Assembly (NCBI GenBank): GCA_026988125.1 | Contig: JALSLU010000083.1 | Span: 1 to 52,509, forward strand | From: Sulfurospirillum sp. | GTDB taxonomy: Bacteria; Campylobacterota; Campylobacteria; Campylobacterales; Sulfurospirillaceae | Length of the DNA: 52,509 nucleotides | Direction: 5' to 3' | In this document: in pieces, positions 18,014 to 27,051 of the stretch | Layout of the letters: each line of letters starts with the position of its first letter | How positions within the stretch are numbered: the first letter of the stretch is position 1 | Notes under the pieces: model-generated | Database searches by the model: none | Told to the model about the DNA's origin: nothing | The model's input: the letters and a program-made list of their open reading frames with translations, nothing else | Made by a program: the position numbers and the translations under genes

Positions 18014-19444
18014 TTACATATAGCTTGGTGCGTCATTGGAAAAGAGGATTAAATCTCCACTTTTAGTATGCTTTTGTAAAACATTTTGTAAATCATTTTT
18101 ATCTTTTAAGATAATCTTTTGTGTTCTTACAATATGCTCATCCAAAGTTTTCAAATTAACTTTTCCACTTATAATCACCAAATCAAAAACCTCATCAATC
18201 TTTTGTGCCAACTCAATGTTTGCTTCAACACTGCTCTCAACAATACCAGGGGTTACTAGAATTTTTCTTCCGTTAAACTCGCTTACAAGATCATATGAGC
18301 TCATCATCCCCTCTAAGTTTCCATTGTAGCTATCATCTATGATAATCTTTCCATTTGCCTCTATCTTTTGAAGTCTATGCTCTACTCCCTCAAGCAAGCC
18401 TACTGCTTTTACAATCTCTTCCATTGGCATAAACTCTTTTGCTATAAGAATTGCTCCCAATATATTTATCGCATTGAACTCTCCCAAAATTGGGGCGCTA
18501 AACTCATACTCTTTTTCATCAATCTTAGCTATAAACTTAATCCCATCAAGACTCGATTCAACCTTTAAAATCTCATCGCCAAAAACTTCTACTTTCTCAT
18601 CTGGTTTAACATAGGCACTTTTGTGAACAATTGCCTTTTTAAGCCTTTTGGAGTTTAAAAGCTCCATCTTTGTATTTCGTATATTTTCTAATGTTTTAAA
18701 ATACTCTATATGCTGCTCACCAATAACTCCAACTATGGCATAGTGGTGATTTAAAAATCTTGCTATTTTATCTATATCACCCCTTAGCCTTGCTCCAGCT
18801 TCTACAATATATATCTCAATATCATCTCTTAAGTTTTCATTTATATCTTTTATAATTCCAGCTAAAGTATTTACACTTCTTGGTGTTTTGTAGCTATAGT
18901 AATTTTTACTCAAAATTTGATACAAAAAATTTTTTATGCTTGTTTTTCCATAACTAGCCGTAATTGCAATGATTTTTAAGTTCTTTACCTTATCAAGCTT
19001 TTTTTTAGCACTATTTTTATAGCCATTAAAAAGAATTTTTTCAAACAAAAAACTTATGAGTATAGATACAAATATAGGAAGAATTACTCCAAAATTTTGA
19101 CACTTATCATATGCTAGACATAAAGTATCTTGAAAAATTGTAGATAATATTAAAAATAGAAAAAATCTTTTAACTCTATTAGTAAATATAAGTTTTTTAT
19201 CTAATTTTTTATACCATAGAAATAGAGTCGGCAGATACAAAATATATAGATATATCCAAAAAAAATCTCCGCTAAGGTAATAGACAAAAATAGGGACAAT
19301 AAAAAAAAGTAGATGCCAATCATATCTCTGATAGTGAAAAACAACTCTCTCTAACTTATAGCTATACCATTGAAGAGCACTTATAAGATAAACACTTAGC
19401 GCTAAAACAAAAATAAAGTGTGAAATTGTAGCAAAAAGTATCAT
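18014..19444 (-). CDS. murF: MurF-type Mur ligase with N-terminal membrane domain
   Basis: Likely UDP-MurNAc-tripeptide:D-Ala-D-Ala ligase, 476 residues. Unlike textbook MurF it begins with about 130 residues of hydrophobic helices (ATISHFIFVLALSVYLISAL, LLFFIVPIFVYYLSGDFFWIYLYILYLPTLFL, LPIFVSILISFLF), then a Mur ligase middle domain with P-loop ITASYGKTSIKN near residue 157 and a C-terminal ligase domain (about 355-476). The neighbouring ddl supplies its substrate D-Ala-D-Ala. I recall the same ddl-hydrolase-murF order in Helicobacter and Campylobacter. ATG overlaps the acylphosphatase stop. The assignment to MurF rather than another Mur ligase rests on synteny. Confidence 0.82.
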   Translation of the reverse strand: MILFATISHFIFVLALSVYLISALQWYSYKLERVVFHYQRYDWHLLFFIVPIFVYYLSGDFFWIYLYILYLPTLFLWYKKLDKKLIFTNRVKRFFLFLILSTIFQDTLCLAYDKCQNFGVILPIFVSILISFLFEKILFNGYKNSAKKKLDKVKNLKIIAITASYGKTSIKNFLYQILSKNYYSYKTPRSVNTLAGIIKDINENLRDDIEIYIVEAGARLRGDIDKIARFLNHHYAIVGVIGEQHIEYFKTLENIRNTKMELLNSKRLKKAIVHKSAYVKPDEKVEVFGDEILKVESSLDGIKFIAKIDEKEYEFSAPILGEFNAINILGAILIAKEFMPMEEIVKAVGLLEGVEHRLQKIEANGKIIIDDSYNGNLEGMMSSYDLVSEFNGRKILVTPGIVESSVEANIELAQKIDEVFDLVIISGKVNLKTLDEHIVRTQKIILKDKNDLQNVLQKHTKSGDLILFSNDAPSYM

Positions 19445-19713
19445 TCTATTATCTCAAAAGTATCAAACTTACAAAAATCAATTTTTTGGCACTCTATATT
19501 TTTAACCTCTGAAAAGGTACTACCCTCATAGAGTTTATTTATAAAATATTCCAATTCACTATCTAACTCAATATTGACAATTACTTTTACACTACCATCA
19601 TCCATGTTTTTAACATATCCAACATAGCCTAGCTCTTGAGCCAAATCTTTAACAAATTTTCTATACCAAACACCCTGAACTTTTCCAAATACAATTAATC
19701 TATAAGTTTCCAT
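19441..19713 (-). CDS. acyP: Acylphosphatase
   Basis: Small enzyme hydrolysing acyl phosphates, 90 residues from ATG 19713. The signature GKVQGVWYRKFV carries the catalytic Arg, and YVKNMDDGSVKV carries the catalytic Asn. The track start is GTG 19716, but ATG at 19713 has AGAGG 5 nt upstream, a better spacing. It overlaps murF by ATGA. Because pta-ackA downstream make acetyl-phosphate, a housekeeping role on acyl phosphates is plausible, but the physiological substrate is unknown. Confidence 0.93.
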   Translation of the reverse strand: METYRLIVFGKVQGVWYRKFVKDLAQELGYVGYVKNMDDGSVKVIVNIELDSELEYFINKLYEGSTFSEVKNIECQKIDFCKFDTFEIIE

Positions 19714-19729
19714 CACTACCTCTTTAAAA

Positions 19730-20449
19730 CTAAAGAAGGGTAACCAATCTTTTTTCTATAAATTTTGAATTTTTTATAAAGAAAAAGTGATCACCTCCCA
19801 ATTCATAAAACTCACTACCTTTAATCAACTCTTTTATTTTTCTACCACTTTCTAAGGGGGTTATATAGTCCTCCCTCCCCCAAAATATAACAGTTTTTGA
19901 AGTTAAATTTTTAAAATGCTTACTAAAGTCCTCATCAACTACAAGTTTTAAAATTTCATACATAGTTTGACTCATCTCTTTTACATCATCACTTGCAAAA
20001 AATTTATAAAATTTTTTAGGTAAGAGCCCTTTAAAGGCTTTAAACAGTATAATTTTTAACTTAGTTTTTAAAGATTTTTTCCTAACAATACCCGCACTAC
20101 TTAAAAGAGTGAGATTTGCAGGATTTAGTAAAGTCGCTACCTTTCCTCCAAAAGAGTGTCCAACTATGCAAGATAGCTCATCAATATGTAATGATTTTAA
20201 AAACAGTTCAACTATACTAGAGTAATCTTGTGTTGTAATAATCTCCTCTATGCTTGAATTTCCAAATCCAGGTAAATCAAGATAAATGTGTTTAAAATCT
20301 CCAAAACACTTTCCAAATGCTTGTTTCATTATCTCTTTAGAACTTCCCCACCCATGTAAAAACAAGATAGTTTTCTTCTTACTTGGATTTAAAATTTCAT
20401 AACTTAGTGAATAAACTTTTGAGCCATACTCTATCTCTTTTAGTGCCAT
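19730..20449 (-). CDS. Alpha/beta-hydrolase family protein
   Basis: A 239-residue alpha/beta hydrolase. Visible features are the oxyanion segment FLHGWGSSKE, LDLPGFGNS, the nucleophile elbow GHSFGG (Ser near residue 97), the acid region FWGREDYITPLESG and the catalytic His in GGDHFFF. No signal peptide is seen, so it is cytoplasmic. Its ATG abuts the stop of the Phd-like gene, and it precedes acyP-murF. A hydrolase occupies the same place in Campylobacter and Helicobacter operons as I recall, which hints at a conserved but unknown envelope-linked role. Substrate not predictable. Confidence 0.85.
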   Translation of the reverse strand: MALKEIEYGSKVYSLSYEILNPSKKKTILFLHGWGSSKEIMKQAFGKCFGDFKHIYLDLPGFGNSSIEEIITTQDYSSIVELFLKSLHIDELSCIVGHSFGGKVATLLNPANLTLLSSAGIVRKKSLKTKLKIILFKAFKGLLPKKFYKFFASDDVKEMSQTMYEILKLVVDEDFSKHFKNLTSKTVIFWGREDYITPLESGRKIKELIKGSEFYELGGDHFFFIKNSKFIEKRLVTLL

Positions 20450-20671
20450 TTAACTTCTCTTGGTTTTGTTGTATATTTTTTCTAGTATCTCCATAGCTTC
20501 ATACATCTTTTCATATTCTTCAAAAGGTAGTAAAACTGCTTCAAATTTATTGTTTTTTACTATTACCAACTTCTTCTTTTTACCACTTTTTAATGACTTC
20601 AATTCTGAAGAAAAATTTCTAACAACCTCTGTTGCACTCACAATCTCATCAGCACTAAATTTACTAGCCAC
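20450..20671 (-). CDS. Phd/YefM-like small protein, no toxin partner
   Basis: A 73-residue protein resembling Phd/YefM antitoxins: SADEIVSATEVVRNFSSELKSL at the N-terminus, then the KLVIVKNNKFEAVLLPFEEYEKM beta-strand pair and a helical tail. Start is GTG 20671 directly after the ddl stop, with AGGA 6 nt upstream. No RelE/Doc toxin follows; the next gene is the alpha/beta hydrolase. I recall a similar short ORF at this locus in Campylobacter, so it may be a domesticated regulator of the ddl-murF operon rather than half of a toxin-antitoxin pair. DNA binding is inferred only. Confidence 0.75.
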   Translation of the reverse strand: MASKFSADEIVSATEVVRNFSSELKSLKSGKKKKLVIVKNNKFEAVLLPFEEYEKMYEAMEILEKIYNKTKRS

Positions 20672-21709
20672 CTACTTTCCTTTTGCAGATTGTATAGAGT
20701 TTATGTACCTATATTCACTCGGAACTTTTGTAGCACTAGGAAGAGCTTTACTAAGAGACAAAATGACCTCCTCAAAATCTTCAAAAAGATAGTTTGCCAT
20801 ACTTCCTGGAATAGGGTTTATCTCATTTACATAAACCTTCTCATCCCATACAAAAAAATCACACCTTATCAAAGAACCTAAAAAAAGTGGTTCATAAAGA
20901 GACTTAAATGAGTTCTTTAAACTCTCTTCTAAAGTAGCAGATATGTCAGCTCTATTTACCCTCTTAGTTCTAGAAAAATCCAAATATTTCTTATCAAAAT
21001 CTAAAAACTCCTCTTTTTGAGGCTCCTCTGTTACTGAAAATTTATACCCATTGGCTACTTTACAACCAGCCAAATTATACTCTTTTATTCCATCGATAAA
21101 TGGCTCAACCAATACCTGAGTGTCAAACTCAAAAGCAACATCAAGTGCATAATCCAACTCATCTTTGCTCTTTACAACACTTATACCAATGGAGCTTCCA
21201 AGTCTAAGAGGCTTTATTATAACAGGAAATTTAAAATCGATCTCTCTTACAGAGTTTTTTGCCAAAACTCTGTAATCTAAAACTGATACTCCCTTCTCTT
21301 TAGCATATAGTTTTGTTAGAAGCTTATTGTAGCTAACAACACTAGCCTCAACCCTAGGTCCTATAAAATCTATCTCGAAAAACTCCAACAAAGAGGCAAG
21401 CTTTCCATCTTCACCATCTGCCCCATGAACAAGGTTTATACACAGATCAAACTCTATCTTTTTTACACCTATTAAGCTCTTTACAAAGAAACCACCTTTT
21501 TTTATCTCAAGTTTTTTATATTTTTTATACTCACCACTACTAAATTTTTTTGAGGTTATTTCATCAGTCGGTATGAGATAAAATTCTCTATTGTAATCAC
21601 AAAAGATATATACTAAAGTCGATTTTAAAACTTTTTTAAGAGCAATAGCACTTACTATACTAATCTCATGCTCAAAACTTTTTGCTCCAAAAATTATCGC
21701 TATTTTCAC
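20672..21709 (-). CDS. ddl: D-alanine--D-alanine ligase
   Basis: ATP-grasp ligase making D-Ala-D-Ala for peptidoglycan, 345 residues. It opens FGAKSFEHEISIVSA, a variant of the GGxSxEhevS motif. LVHGADGEDGKLASLLE, the ATP-grasp segment PVIIKPLRLGSSIGI and the metal-binding end VYVNEINPIPGSM are all present. Start is GTG 21709 with GGAG 7 nt upstream. It sits between ruvA and the Phd-like gene, supplying the substrate for murF four genes downstream. Confidence 0.96.
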   Translation of the reverse strand: MKIAIIFGAKSFEHEISIVSAIALKKVLKSTLVYIFCDYNREFYLIPTDEITSKKFSSGEYKKYKKLEIKKGGFFVKSLIGVKKIEFDLCINLVHGADGEDGKLASLLEFFEIDFIGPRVEASVVSYNKLLTKLYAKEKGVSVLDYRVLAKNSVREIDFKFPVIIKPLRLGSSIGISVVKSKDELDYALDVAFEFDTQVLVEPFIDGIKEYNLAGCKVANGYKFSVTEEPQKEEFLDFDKKYLDFSRTKRVNRADISATLEESLKNSFKSLYEPLFLGSLIRCDFFVWDEKVYVNEINPIPGSMANYLFEDFEEVILSLSKALPSATKVPSEYRYINSIQSAKGK

Positions 21710-21724
21710 TTATTTACTCCTAAT

Positions 21725-22282
21725 TTATCCAAGCCTCTTTAGAGCTTCTTTTATAAGTTCACTCGTTTGATTTGAATTACATTGAGATAAAACTTTTTTA
21801 ACTCTATCTTTTTTGAAGCCTAAACTCTCCAATGCCATCAAAGCTTCATTAAATGCTATATTTTCACTCTTAGAACCCTCTATACCTAGTGAAAAATCAC
21901 TAAGCTCCACCAAAATCCTCTTTGCACTCTTAGGACCAATACCTGGAACTCTTTTAAAAGCTTCTATATTTCCAGAGCTTAAAGCAGAGGCAAACTCATT
22001 AGGATTTAGAGTAGAACAGACTGCCAATGCAGTTGATGGTCCAATGCCATTTACTTTTATAAGAGTATCAAACACCCTCTTCTCTTCAAGATCTAAAAAT
22101 CCATAAAGATTATTTGCATCCTCTCTTATGATTTGAGTAATATGCAACAAGACCTCTTTTAATTCAACTCTTGAAGAGCAAAATAGCGAAACATTTATCT
22201 TATATGTAAAGCCCGAATTTGTTTTTATATATAGAAAAGTTGGCTCTTTTTTAGTTATTAATCCCTCTATAGCTACTATCAA
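21725..22282 (-). CDS. ruvA: Holliday junction DNA helicase subunit RuvA
   Basis: Tetrameric Holliday-junction-binding subunit that recruits RuvB. It has 185 residues. The OB-fold N-domain is MIVAIEGLITKKEP..., followed by the helix-hairpin-helix region VNGIGPSTALAVCS and VPGIGPKSAKRILVEL, then a small C-terminal domain (EALMALESLGFKKDRVKKVLSQ) that contacts RuvB. Start is TTG 22282, overlapping the upstream stop as TTGA, which implies translational coupling. ruvB and ruvC are not in the window. Confidence 0.96.
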   Translation of the reverse strand: MIVAIEGLITKKEPTFLYIKTNSGFTYKINVSLFCSSRVELKEVLLHITQIIREDANNLYGFLDLEEKRVFDTLIKVNGIGPSTALAVCSTLNPNEFASALSSGNIEAFKRVPGIGPKSAKRILVELSDFSLGIEGSKSENIAFNEALMALESLGFKKDRVKKVLSQCNSNQTSELIKEALKRLG

Positions 22283-24192
22283 TTGCTATACTCACTAGAT
22301 CGTTTTATTTCAAATTCATCACTTCCGGTCTCTTTTAGAGTTATCTCTCTTATGATTTCATGCTCTTTTGTATTGTAAACCTTTTCTATTGGTGGAGATA
22401 AAAGCTTAAATTTTATAACATTGTACTCTCTCCAAGGAGAGTGATTTATGATTTTTGCTGAAAAAACTCTATTTTGGGCTTGATTTAATTCTTCTTTTAA
22501 ATTTTTCAACTTTAACTTTTCATCTTTAAAGTGTTTTAGTGATTCGTTATACTCATTAACCATTTTTTGATAATCTTTAATTTTCTTCAAAAGTGACAAC
22601 GGAGGCTTTTTCCCACCTTTTTTTAACTCAATGATTCTCTCTTGTACCATCTCTATGGAAGGTTTTAGTTTGTCTAAAACTCTTTTTTTCTCTTCTAAAA
22701 ATTTTGGCATCTGTTTAATTTTAAGTGTTGTAGCCTCTATCTCTTTTGTGATTCTTTCTATATCATCATGTAGCTCCCTAGTAGAACTTGGATCTATTAT
22801 AAATTTGTTATTTGTACCCAATAGCTCCTTAACTTCTATTACATTTGATGAAATCATTGTGACATTAGAAGATAATTTTTTTATAATTATATTTTTTCCT
22901 ATAACTTCTCCACCAATTGCTTGATTCACTGTTATATTTTCAGCTTCTATTTTTCCACCCTCTAGTCTATCAATCTCAACATCTTGAGCGATTAACTCTC
23001 CTCTATGGATAGCGATTTTAGCTTCTTTCGCTTCAATTTTGGATGTCTTGTGAGTCTGTCCACCTACGCTAATTTTTTCCGTCTTTATTTTTGCACCACT
23101 TCCTACATTTCCCTCTACATTTAACTCATAGGTCTCAATACTCATACCAGGACCAACTGCATCCTTAAAAACATCATCCTCTTTAATGTTTATTACAACT
23201 TCAGATTCAATTTCAGTCTCAATTGAACCAGTAGATTTAAAACTTACCTCCTCAACTTCCATCTCATCTTTTATATCATATGTACCATTATCTTCAACTA
23301 CATAACCATTTCTATTTGCAATGTATTTAATCCTCTCATCATCCTCTTTTTTTATAATATTTTCTGTAATTTTTATTAGTACTTCGCTATCATCTCTTGG
23401 TTTTTCTACTGGTAAAAATTTTCCTTGACAATTTCTCCCTGGTTTTCCCTCTTTGGGTTTTATATACTCCATAATGCAATCACCTTTGGAAACTGCCAAT
23501 ATAAAACCTCTCTTTGCGTAATCAACTCTTCCATTTTTATTCTGTTGAGCCAATGCTTTTTTGTAGTGGTATATGAAATCATCATTTGTAGGCTTGATTG
23601 GATCTACTCCCTCACAAGCAATAAACATAACATCTTCATCTAAAATTCCATTTACTCTTATGCTTGATACAACTTTTTTAATCTCTTTATACATCTTAGA
23701 ATCATTAATACCAACTAAAATGCCAGATTTTATTTTCTTTTTATTTACCTCTTCTGCAATATCATGCTCAAGCTTTAAGTAATACTTAGCCTCAATATCT
23801 TTCTTTATAGTTACTATTACCTTAGTCAACATTTTATTTGCACCAAGAATAATAGGAGGAATTGGTTTGCTATCTTGTTCACTAGATTTAAAAACTTCAA
23901 CCTTATAAAGCTGTTTTATAGCTAAATTTGGATTTATCAAAAAGTCTTTATCTTTAAATTTTTTAAATATAATCTTATCAGCCTCAATCCAACCCTCCTC
24001 TTTGTTAAACATAACTTTTGTTCTTATCTGTATTATCTTAAAATCTAGTTCACTTAAGTGTAGGTTTTTAGCCAAAGATATGCTTTTTAACTCTCTTGGT
24101 ATATTCTCACTCTCTATTATGATTGATTTAAACTCATCTTCACTTTTTTTATTTTCGTTATCTTTCTTCTCTTTACTACCAAATAAACCCAT
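22279..24192 (-). CDS. FapA-domain (DUF342) protein
   Basis: A large FapA/DUF342 family protein of 637 residues from ATG 24192 (MGLFGSKEKKD). The track begins at TTG 24207, but GAGG lies about 7 nt before ATG 24192, so I prefer that start. After a charged N-terminus (about 1-80), the FapA core has a repeated beta-helix-like region (VNIKEDDVFKDAVGPGMSIETYELNVEGNVGSGAKIKTEKISVGG...) at about 335-460, then a coiled coil (about 475-590). FapA (flagellar assembly protein A) links to flagellar and localisation functions in some bacteria; its role here is not established. It is the first gene of the operon reaching flgH. Confidence 0.8.
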   Translation of the reverse strand: MGLFGSKEKKDNENKKSEDEFKSIIIESENIPRELKSISLAKNLHLSELDFKIIQIRTKVMFNKEEGWIEADKIIFKKFKDKDFLINPNLAIKQLYKVEVFKSSEQDSKPIPPIILGANKMLTKVIVTIKKDIEAKYYLKLEHDIAEEVNKKKIKSGILVGINDSKMYKEIKKVVSSIRVNGILDEDVMFIACEGVDPIKPTNDDFIYHYKKALAQQNKNGRVDYAKRGFILAVSKGDCIMEYIKPKEGKPGRNCQGKFLPVEKPRDDSEVLIKITENIIKKEDDERIKYIANRNGYVVEDNGTYDIKDEMEVEEVSFKSTGSIETEIESEVVINIKEDDVFKDAVGPGMSIETYELNVEGNVGSGAKIKTEKISVGGQTHKTSKIEAKEAKIAIHRGELIAQDVEIDRLEGGKIEAENITVNQAIGGEVIGKNIIIKKLSSNVTMISSNVIEVKELLGTNNKFIIDPSSTRELHDDIERITKEIEATTLKIKQMPKFLEEKKRVLDKLKPSIEMVQERIIELKKGGKKPPLSLLKKIKDYQKMVNEYNESLKHFKDEKLKLKNLKEELNQAQNRVFSAKIINHSPWREYNVIKFKLLSPPIEKVYNTKEHEIIREITLKETGSDEFEIKRSSEYSN

Positions 24193-24272
24193 GTTAGACC
24201 TCATCAAATAAATAGTATTATACTACAATAAAGTTTAATCCACGCCTAATAGCAGTTTAGATAAAATACATT
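24193..24272. promoter_or_regulatory. Divergent promoter region, FapA operon versus murJ operon
   Basis: An 80-bp divergent gap. On the minus strand a consensus TATAAT lies at 24217-24222, about 25 bp before the FapA-like start, with GAGG for translation. The sequence around it (AGTATTATACT) is palindromic and reads as a -10 on either strand. A second plus-strand candidate, TAAAAT at 24262-24267, lies almost on the murJ ATG. Clear -35 boxes are absent, as is common for sigma-70 promoters in this phylum. Confidence 0.5.
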
Positions 24273-25673
24273 ATGATTCTTAAAAACTTTTTTACAAATA
24301 GCTTTGGCATCCTAACTTCACGCATTTTTGGCTTACTAAGGGATTTGCTCAGCGCTTCTATACTTGGTGCCAATATTTACAGTGATATATTCTTTGTAGC
24401 CTTTAAACTGCCAAACCTCTTTAGAAGAGTATTTGCTGAAGGTGCTTTTTCTCAAAGCTTCATACCAGCATTTGCCAAATCGACAAAAAAAACAATTTTT
24501 TCATTTAAGATTTTTACAAAATTTTTTCTTTTTCTTCTCTTTTTATCTCTAATTGTTACACTCTTTAGTCCATGCATAACAAAAATTATAGCTCTAGGCT
24601 TTGATGAAAAGACCATAGAGATCGCATCTCCGCTTATAGCTATAAACTTCTACTACCTACCGCTCATCTTTTGTGTAACATTCTTTGGAAGTTTATTACA
24701 ATACAAAAACCACTTTGCAACTACTGCATTTTCCACTGCTCTTTTGAACATTGCACTCATTGTGGCTCTGCTTTTAAGTAAAGATTTAGAAAAGATTGAA
24801 ATTGTCTATGCTCTTAGTTATGGAGTAGTAGCCGGAGGGCTTTTGCAGCTCTTAGCCCACATAATTGCTCTAAAAAGCAAGGGTTTATTAAAAATCTTCA
24901 AATATGGCTTTTTATATAGAAAAAAAGAGATAAAAAAAGAGGAAAAAAGCTTTTTAAAATCCTTTTTACAAGCCATTGTTGGCAACTCTACTCCTCAAAT
25001 TTCAGCCTTTTTAGACACCGCCATAGCAAGTTTTTTAGCCTATGGAAGCATAAGCTATCTTTACTATGCAAATAGAGTTTTTCAACTCCCATTAGCTCTT
25101 TTTGCAATAGCACTAAGTGTAGGAGTTTTTCCAAAAATTGCACGCTATATAAAACTAAAAGATGAAAAGAGTGCCAACAGGCTCTTTAGAGAGGGTTTTT
25201 GGATTCTCTTTTTTCTTCTTTCGCTCTCAAGTGCAGTTGGCATAATCTTCTCTAGTGAGATTGTAAAACTGCTTTTTGAGAGAGGGGCATTTACTCAAAA
25301 AGATACTCTAGAGAGTGCAAAGGTTTTAAGCATGTATCTAGTAGGACTCATACCTTTTGGTTTAGCTAAACTATTTTCACTCTATCTTTATGCAACACAC
25401 AATCAAAAAAGGGCTGCTAAAATCTCTCTAATTGCACTTAGTGTAAATGTTTTACTCTATGCTCTTTTAGTTGCTCCGCTTGGAGTTAGCGGATTAGCTT
25501 TGGCAAGCTCTGGTGGAGGGATTGTTCTTTTTATCTTAAGCATACACTCTTTTGGAGTAAAAAAGTTTTTAGATATAATACTTTGCAAAAAACTATATAT
25601 ATACATTTTAGCTATGGCAATACTCATACCATTGCTACTATATTCTAAGGAAATTATTGATGGTTATTTATGA
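24273..25673 (+). CDS. murJ: Lipid II flippase MurJ (MviN)
   Basis: MATE-like MOP-superfamily flippase carrying lipid II across the inner membrane, 466 residues with about 13-14 hydrophobic helices. The N-terminus FGILTSRIFGLLRDLLSASILGA and the FFVAFKLPNLFRRVFAEGAFSQSFIPAF segment are the typical MviN/MurJ signature, containing conserved Arg residues. First gene of the plus-strand operon murJ-cysS-msbA, which is divergent from the operon carrying ddl and murF, so peptidoglycan precursor synthesis and flipping lie back to back. Its last 14 bases overlap cysS. Confidence 0.96.
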   Translation: MILKNFFTNSFGILTSRIFGLLRDLLSASILGANIYSDIFFVAFKLPNLFRRVFAEGAFSQSFIPAFAKSTKKTIFSFKIFTKFFLFLLFLSLIVTLFSPCITKIIALGFDEKTIEIASPLIAINFYYLPLIFCVTFFGSLLQYKNHFATTAFSTALLNIALIVALLLSKDLEKIEIVYALSYGVVAGGLLQLLAHIIALKSKGLLKIFKYGFLYRKKEIKKEEKSFLKSFLQAIVGNSTPQISAFLDTAIASFLAYGSISYLYYANRVFQLPLALFAIALSVGVFPKIARYIKLKDEKSANRLFREGFWILFFLLSLSSAVGIIFSSEIVKLLFERGAFTQKDTLESAKVLSMYLVGLIPFGLAKLFSLYLYATHNQKRAAKISLIALSVNVLLYALLVAPLGVSGLALASSGGGIVLFILSIHSFGVKKFLDIILCKKLYIYILAMAILIPLLLYSKEIIDGYL

Positions 25674-27051
25674 TTCAGTCCAAAAAAAGAGAGTTAAATT
25701 TACTCCTATAAACAAAGATGAAGTAAAAATCTATGTGTGTGGTCCCACAGTTTATGATGATGCACATCTAGGACATGCAAGAAGTGCTATTGCGTTTGAT
25801 CTTTTAAGAAGGGTCTTTTGTGAACTTGGTTTTAAAGTAACTTTTGTAAAAAATTTTACAGACATTGATGATAAAATCATAAACAAAATCAAAGATAGTG
25901 GGAAAAGTCTAAAAGAGATTACAGAGTTTTACATAAAAAGATACAAAGATGAGATGCACCAACTAGGTGTAAAGGATGCAGATATTGAGCCAAAAGCAAC
26001 CGAGAGCATAGAGGATATTGTTAGATTCATAGAAGCTCTTTTAGAAAAAGATATAGCCTATAAAACAAAAGATACGATCTATTTTGACACCTCAAAAGAT
26101 AAAAAGTACCTAAGCCTATCTCATATGCAAATAGATGATGCCAAAGCTAGAGTTGAGGGAGATGAACAAAAAAGAGATCCAAAAGATTTTGCTCTTTGGA
26201 AGTTTAAAAAAGAGGGGGAGCCTTCATTTAATGCCCCTTTTGGTGAGGGAAGACCAGGATGGCACATTGAGTGTAGCGCTATGATTGAAAAACACTTGGC
26301 AAATAGTGGAGAGTACCAAATAGACATACATGCAGGAGGAGCTGATCTTTTGTTTCCACACCATGAAAACGAGGCTAGCCAAACAAGGTGCAAATCCAAC
26401 CAGGAGTTAGCAAAGTACTGGATGCACAATGGATTTGTAACGATTGATGGCGAAAAAATGAGTAAATCTTTAGGAAATAGCTTTTTTTTAAAAGATGCTT
26501 TAAAGGTCTATGACGGAGAGATTTTAAGATTCTATCTACTAAGCTCACACTATAGAGCCAATTTTAATTTCAATGAAGAGGATTTGCAAAGCAGCAAAAA
26601 AAGGTTAGATAAAATATATAGGCTAAAAAAGAGAGTTTTTGTAGCAAAGAGTGGCTCTGCAAGCAAAGAGTTTAAAGAGTCTATGCTAGAGGCTCTAAGT
26701 GAAGATTTAAACATCTCAAAAGCTCTATCTTTAGTAGATGAAATGGTCTCAAAAGCGAACGAAAACCTAGATTTAAATCCAAAAGACAAAGCCCTAAAGG
26801 CTCAAATAAGTGCAAATATCGGGTTTTTGGAGCCACTTTTGGGAGTTGGGGCAAAAAATCCTTATGAGTACTTTCAAATAGGCATAAGCAAAGAGGAAAA
26901 AGAAGAAATTGAAAAATTAATAGAGATGAGAAATAGTGCTAAAAAAGAGAAAAATTATGCATTAGCAGATAAAATTAGAGATGAGTTAAAATCAAAAAAC
27001 ATTGCCATAATGGATACACCAAGTGGCACTGTTTGGGAGAGAGTTATATGA
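25660..27051 (+). CDS. cysS: Cysteinyl-tRNA synthetase
   Basis: Class I aminoacyl-tRNA synthetase, 463 residues from ATG 25660. The track start is TTG 25657; the adjacent ATG is the likelier codon. Motifs are YVCGPTVYDDAHLGHARS (HIGH variant HLGH plus one zinc Cys), GWHIECSAM and LLFPHHENE for the remaining zinc ligands, and the KMSKS loop at GEKMSKSLGN. The C-terminal helical domain includes RNSAKKEKNYALADKIRDEL. It overlaps murJ by 14 bp and the ABC transporter by ATGA. Confidence 0.97.
   Translation: MVIYDSVQKKRVKFTPINKDEVKIYVCGPTVYDDAHLGHARSAIAFDLLRRVFCELGFKVTFVKNFTDIDDKIINKIKDSGKSLKEITEFYIKRYKDEMHQLGVKDADIEPKATESIEDIVRFIEALLEKDIAYKTKDTIYFDTSKDKKYLSLSHMQIDDAKARVEGDEQKRDPKDFALWKFKKEGEPSFNAPFGEGRPGWHIECSAMIEKHLANSGEYQIDIHAGGADLLFPHHENEASQTRCKSNQELAKYWMHNGFVTIDGEKMSKSLGNSFFLKDALKVYDGEILRFYLLSSHYRANFNFNEEDLQSSKKRLDKIYRLKKRVFVAKSGSASKEFKESMLEALSEDLNISKALSLVDEMVSKANENLDLNPKDKALKAQISANIGFLEPLLGVGAKNPYEYFQIGISKEEKEEIEKLIEMRNSAKKEKNYALADKIRDELKSKNIAIMDTPSGTVWERVI

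Noticed and set aside
20450-20671. Classical toxin-antitoxin pair at the Phd-like gene
   Set aside because: No toxin ORF follows; the adjacent gene is an alpha/beta hydrolase.
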